Assembly (NCBI GenBank): GCA_958449715.1
Contig: CAUDIU010000068.1
Span: 1 to 9,211 of the forward strand
Length of the DNA: 9,211 nucleotides
Source of the DNA: an uncultured Clostridium sp.
GTDB lineage: Bacteria; Cyanobacteriota; Vampirovibrionia; Gastranaerophilales; Gastranaerophilaceae
Reading direction: 5' to 3'
The notes below the pieces were generated by a model. That model saw only the letters and a program-made list of their open reading frames with translations, was not told the origin of the DNA and made no database searches. Position 1 is the stretch's first letter, and each line of letters opens with the position of its first letter. This document shows, in pieces, positions 8,201 through 9,211 of this stretch. The position numbers were made by a program, and so were the translations under genes.

Positions 8201-8210
8201 TCTCCCTCTT
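8201..8210 (-). promoter_or_regulatory. Ribosome binding site deciding the murF start
   Basis: AAGAGGGAGA on the minus strand lies 11 nt before the ATG at 8189. It lies downstream of the TTG at 8231 that would lengthen the protein by 14 residues, so the shorter form is favoured. Confidence 0.65.
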
Positions 8211-8249
8211 AAATAATTTTAACCCAAACAAAACACTAAAAACACAAAG

Positions 8250-8276
8250 TTAATAAATGTTAATAGTGCTTGACAA
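8250..8276 (-). promoter_or_regulatory. Tentative promoter for the murF-folC operon
   Basis: A minus-strand TTGTCA (8276 to 8271) shares bases with the rplU -35 box. A TATTAA (8255 to 8250, 4 of 6 matches) follows after 15 bp; with 17 bp the hexamer would be TTAACT. Neither -10 is good. Divergent transcription requires some promoter between murF and rplU, but this exact placement is weak. Confidence 0.25.
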
Positions 8277-8298
8277 GAGGCATTGAGCAAGTGATAAT
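8270..8298 (+). promoter_or_regulatory. Sigma70-type promoter for rplU-rpmA
   Basis: A perfect -35 TTGACA (8270-8275), a 17-bp spacer and the -10 hexamer GATAAT (8293-8298, 5 of 6 matches) give a strong housekeeping promoter. Transcription would start near 8305, leaving about 235 nt of leader before the rplU ATG. It is the best-matching promoter I can see in the divergent gap. Confidence 0.75.
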
Positions 8299-8380
8299 AT
8301 TGATGTATTAGTATGCGGTAACTCGTTAATAATTTTTCAAAAGCTTTTAAAGCAAACCAGATGCGAGGGACAAGTCATTC

Positions 8381-8453
8381 TGAAACATATAAAACGGAGT
8401 AAATTTACCCGAGTGCATTAAACTAATCAAAACTTGCAAAAAGATATGTTTCA
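8381..8453 (+). repeat. Perfect 10-bp inverted repeat in the rplU leader
   Basis: TGAAACATAT at 8381-8390 is the exact reverse complement of ATATGTTTCA at 8444-8453. The 53 nt between them contain a smaller possible hairpin (8395-8411). In RNA this would form the main visible stem of the leader. Confidence 0.6.
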
Positions 8454-8526
8454 AAACTGATCGAAACCGTCAAAAGGCGGCACAAAAAATCCCGTAAGCT
8501 GTAATGAAAAAACGAAACCCAAGTAG

Positions 8527-8532
8527 AAAGGA
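8527..8532 (+). promoter_or_regulatory. Ribosome binding site of rplU
   Basis: AAAGGA lies 9 nt upstream of the ATG at 8542. The nearest leader pairings end about 30 nt before it, so the site appears open unless a longer-range fold covers it. Confidence 0.6.
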
Positions 8533-8541
8533 AAAACAAAC

Positions 8542-8892
8542 ATGTTCGCAATCGTAGAAACAGGCGGAAAACAATATCAAGTAGAAGAAGGAAGATATCT
8601 TGATGTTGAATTATTAGACGGCGAAAAAGATTCAAAAGTAGTTTTTGATAAAGTCGTAATGATCGTTAACGGTAAAAAATCTAAAGTAGGACAACCTTAC
8701 GTTGCAGGTGCTTCTGCTGAAGGTACAATCGTTAAACATGACAAAGAAAAGAAAGTTATTGTTTACAAACAAAGACCTAAAAAAGGTTACAGAAAAAAAC
8801 AAGGACACAGACAAGGCTTCACAAGAGTAATGATTTCTAAAATCAGAACATCAGCTCAGAAAAAATCAGCAGAAACAACTGAAGAAGCTTAA
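8542..8892 (+). CDS. rplU: Large ribosomal subunit protein L21 (bL21)
   Basis: A structural protein of the 50S subunit that binds 23S rRNA. It has 116 residues, against about 102 in many bacteria. The start MFAIVETGGKQYQV is the family signature. FDKVVMI is at 35-41, VGQPYVAGA at 49-57, and the basic RNA-binding loop KQRPKKGYRKKQGHRQ at 76-91 leads into FTRVMISKI (93-101). The extra length is a Lys/Thr/Glu-rich tail after residue 101 that looks flexible. The basic loop and GQP..GA spacing read most like cyanobacterial L21. It is first in a two-gene unit with rpmA, driven by the promoter at 8270-8298, with a 47-bp gap before rpmA. No prp-like protease gene lies between them. Confidence 0.97.
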   Translation: MFAIVETGGKQYQVEEGRYLDVELLDGEKDSKVVFDKVVMIVNGKKSKVGQPYVAGASAEGTIVKHDKEKKVIVYKQRPKKGYRKKQGHRQGFTRVMISKIRTSAQKKSAETTEEA

Positions 8893-8924
8893 TCAAAACA
8901 AAAAAGTAATACAAAAATAATTAC

Positions 8925-8930
8925 AAGGAG
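8925..8930 (+). promoter_or_regulatory. Ribosome binding site of rpmA
   Basis: AAGGAG lies 9 nt before the ATG at 8940, a near-ideal Shine-Dalgarno in the 47-bp gap after rplU. It allows independent, efficient initiation on the shared mRNA. Confidence 0.7.
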
Positions 8931-8939
8931 AATATAAAA

Positions 8940-9194
8940 ATGGCACATAAGAAAGGTATGGGATCTACCCGTAACGGTCGTGACTCCGAAGCGAAGCGTT
9001 TAGGCGTAAAAAAATTCGGCGGAGAAATCGTTAAAGCTGGTAACATTCTTGTTCGTCAAAGAGGAACAAAAGTACATCCTGGTAACAACGTAGGTATCGG
9101 ATCAGATGATACTTTATATGCTTTAATTGACGGCCAAGTTAAATTTGAAGCTCACAGACGTGACAGAAAACAAGTTAGTGTTTACGCTGTGTAA
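8940..9194 (+). CDS. rpmA: Large ribosomal subunit protein L27 (bL27)
   Basis: A 50S subunit protein whose N-terminus reaches the peptidyl transferase centre. It has 84 residues, the usual length. MAHKKGMGSTRNGRDSEAKR at 1-20 is the signature start, followed by LGVKKFGGE, VKAGNILVRQRGTKVHPG and NNVGIGSDDTLYALIDG. The protein begins directly at MAHKKG, so there is no N-terminal extension needing cleavage as in Firmicutes. The ATG has a strong ribosome site (8925-8930). Its first 25 codons use CGT for arginine, whereas the cell-wall genes mostly use AGA, fitting high expression. No terminator is seen in the 17 bases left in the window. Confidence 0.98.
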   Translation: MAHKKGMGSTRNGRDSEAKRLGVKKFGGEIVKAGNILVRQRGTKVHPGNNVGIGSDDTLYALIDGQVKFEAHRRDRKQVSVYAV

Positions 9195-9211
9195 CTAAAA
9201 TTAAATAGAAA

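Larger units (their letters stand above)
8305..8541 (+). promoter_or_regulatory. Long, possibly structured 5' leader of the rplU-rpmA mRNA
   Basis: This gene-free stretch runs from the predicted transcription start to rplU. It is richer in G and C patches than typical intergenic DNA here. Visible pairings are: a perfect 10-bp stem (8381-8390 with 8444-8453), extendable across an internal loop by GTCA (8374-8377) with TGAT (8458-8461, one G-U); a hairpin CCGTC (8467-8471), AAAA loop, GGCGG (8476-8480, one G-U); CGG/CCG closing GTA/TAC between 8395 and 8411; GGGA (8367-8370) with TCCC (8490-8493); and ATGC plus ACTCG (8313-8325) with CGAGTGCAT (8410-8418). The last set cannot all form together with the others. 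No intrinsic terminator is evident. Ribosomal protein operons are often controlled by their own products through leader RNA, so that role is plausible but not shown. I do not recognise a known riboswitch or RNA family. Confidence 0.5.

Noticed and set aside
8190..8231. Longer MurF starting at a TTG at 8231
   Set aside because: The ribosome site at 8201-8210 lies downstream of this TTG and fits the ATG at 8189; the family fold starts there.
8339..8353. Palindrome AAAAGCTTTT and the following GCTTTTAAAGC as a terminator or operator
   Set aside because: It is short and AT-rich, leaves almost no loop in the second reading, and is not followed by a T-run.
8361..8402. A 13-codon ORF (ATG at 8361, TAA at 8400-8402) inside the rplU leader, possibly a leader peptide
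   Set aside because: It has no Shine-Dalgarno and no run of one amino acid typical of attenuation peptides; it is likely chance.
8423..8635. Minus-strand ORF of 70 codons across the rplU leader and gene start
   Set aside because: It lies mostly antisense to the leader and rplU, has a hydrophobic low-complexity composition and no family resemblance.
1..9211. Mobile element, CRISPR array, tRNA or rRNA genes, phage or defence system
   Set aside because: I found no direct-repeat arrays, transposase motifs, cloverleaf-like sequences or attachment sites; all main frames are housekeeping genes in one consistent base composition.

Overview
The window is AT-rich (roughly one third G+C by eye) chromosomal DNA and looks like ordinary core-genome sequence, not a mobile or accessory region. 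It carries most of a compact peptidoglycan operon on the minus strand: murF, mraY, murD, ftsW, murG and then folC. On the plus strand it has the end of a membrane protein gene at the left edge and the ribosomal pair rplU-rpmA at the right. L27 starts directly with MAHKKG (no cleavable N-terminal extension as in Firmicutes) and no prp-like protease gene lies between rplU and rpmA. L21, L27 and the PGLVTR stretch of MurG read most like cyanobacterial sequences. With the low G+C this suggests a non-photosynthetic cyanobacterial relative (Melainabacteria/Vampirovibrionia, for example Gastranaerophilales). That placement is inference from remembered family patterns, not from a search.

Layout. Positions 3-1088 (+): 3' part of a gene open to the left edge, resembling the end of a family-2 glycosyltransferase domain, followed by membrane segments and an unusual cysteine-containing C-terminal domain. 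Its last 26 bp overlap the convergent 3' end of folC. Positions 1063-8189 (-): six genes read right to left with almost no spacing. The junctions are a 5-nt gap (murF/mraY), one-base TAATG overlaps (mraY/murD and ftsW/murG), a 23-bp overlap (murD/ftsW) and an 11-bp overlap (murG/folC). This implies one polycistronic mRNA and probable translational coupling. Positions 8190-8541: a divergent intergenic region with a good sigma70-type promoter for rplU and a long leader of about 235 nt with several possible RNA pairings. Positions 8542-9194 (+): rplU and rpmA, encoding ribosomal proteins L21 and L27. No terminator follows rpmA before the window ends.

How the genes work together. MurD and MurF are amino-acid ligases that build the UDP-MurNAc-pentapeptide. 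MraY moves it onto undecaprenyl phosphate to give lipid I, MurG adds GlcNAc to give lipid II, and FtsW polymerises lipid II at the division septum. FolC, a relative of the Mur ligases, makes folylpolyglutamate and closes the operon where murC/murB would stand in many bacteria. I found no clearly new system. The items most worth a second look are the structured rplU leader, the glycosyltransferase-like protein with its Cys domain, and the unusual operon tail.
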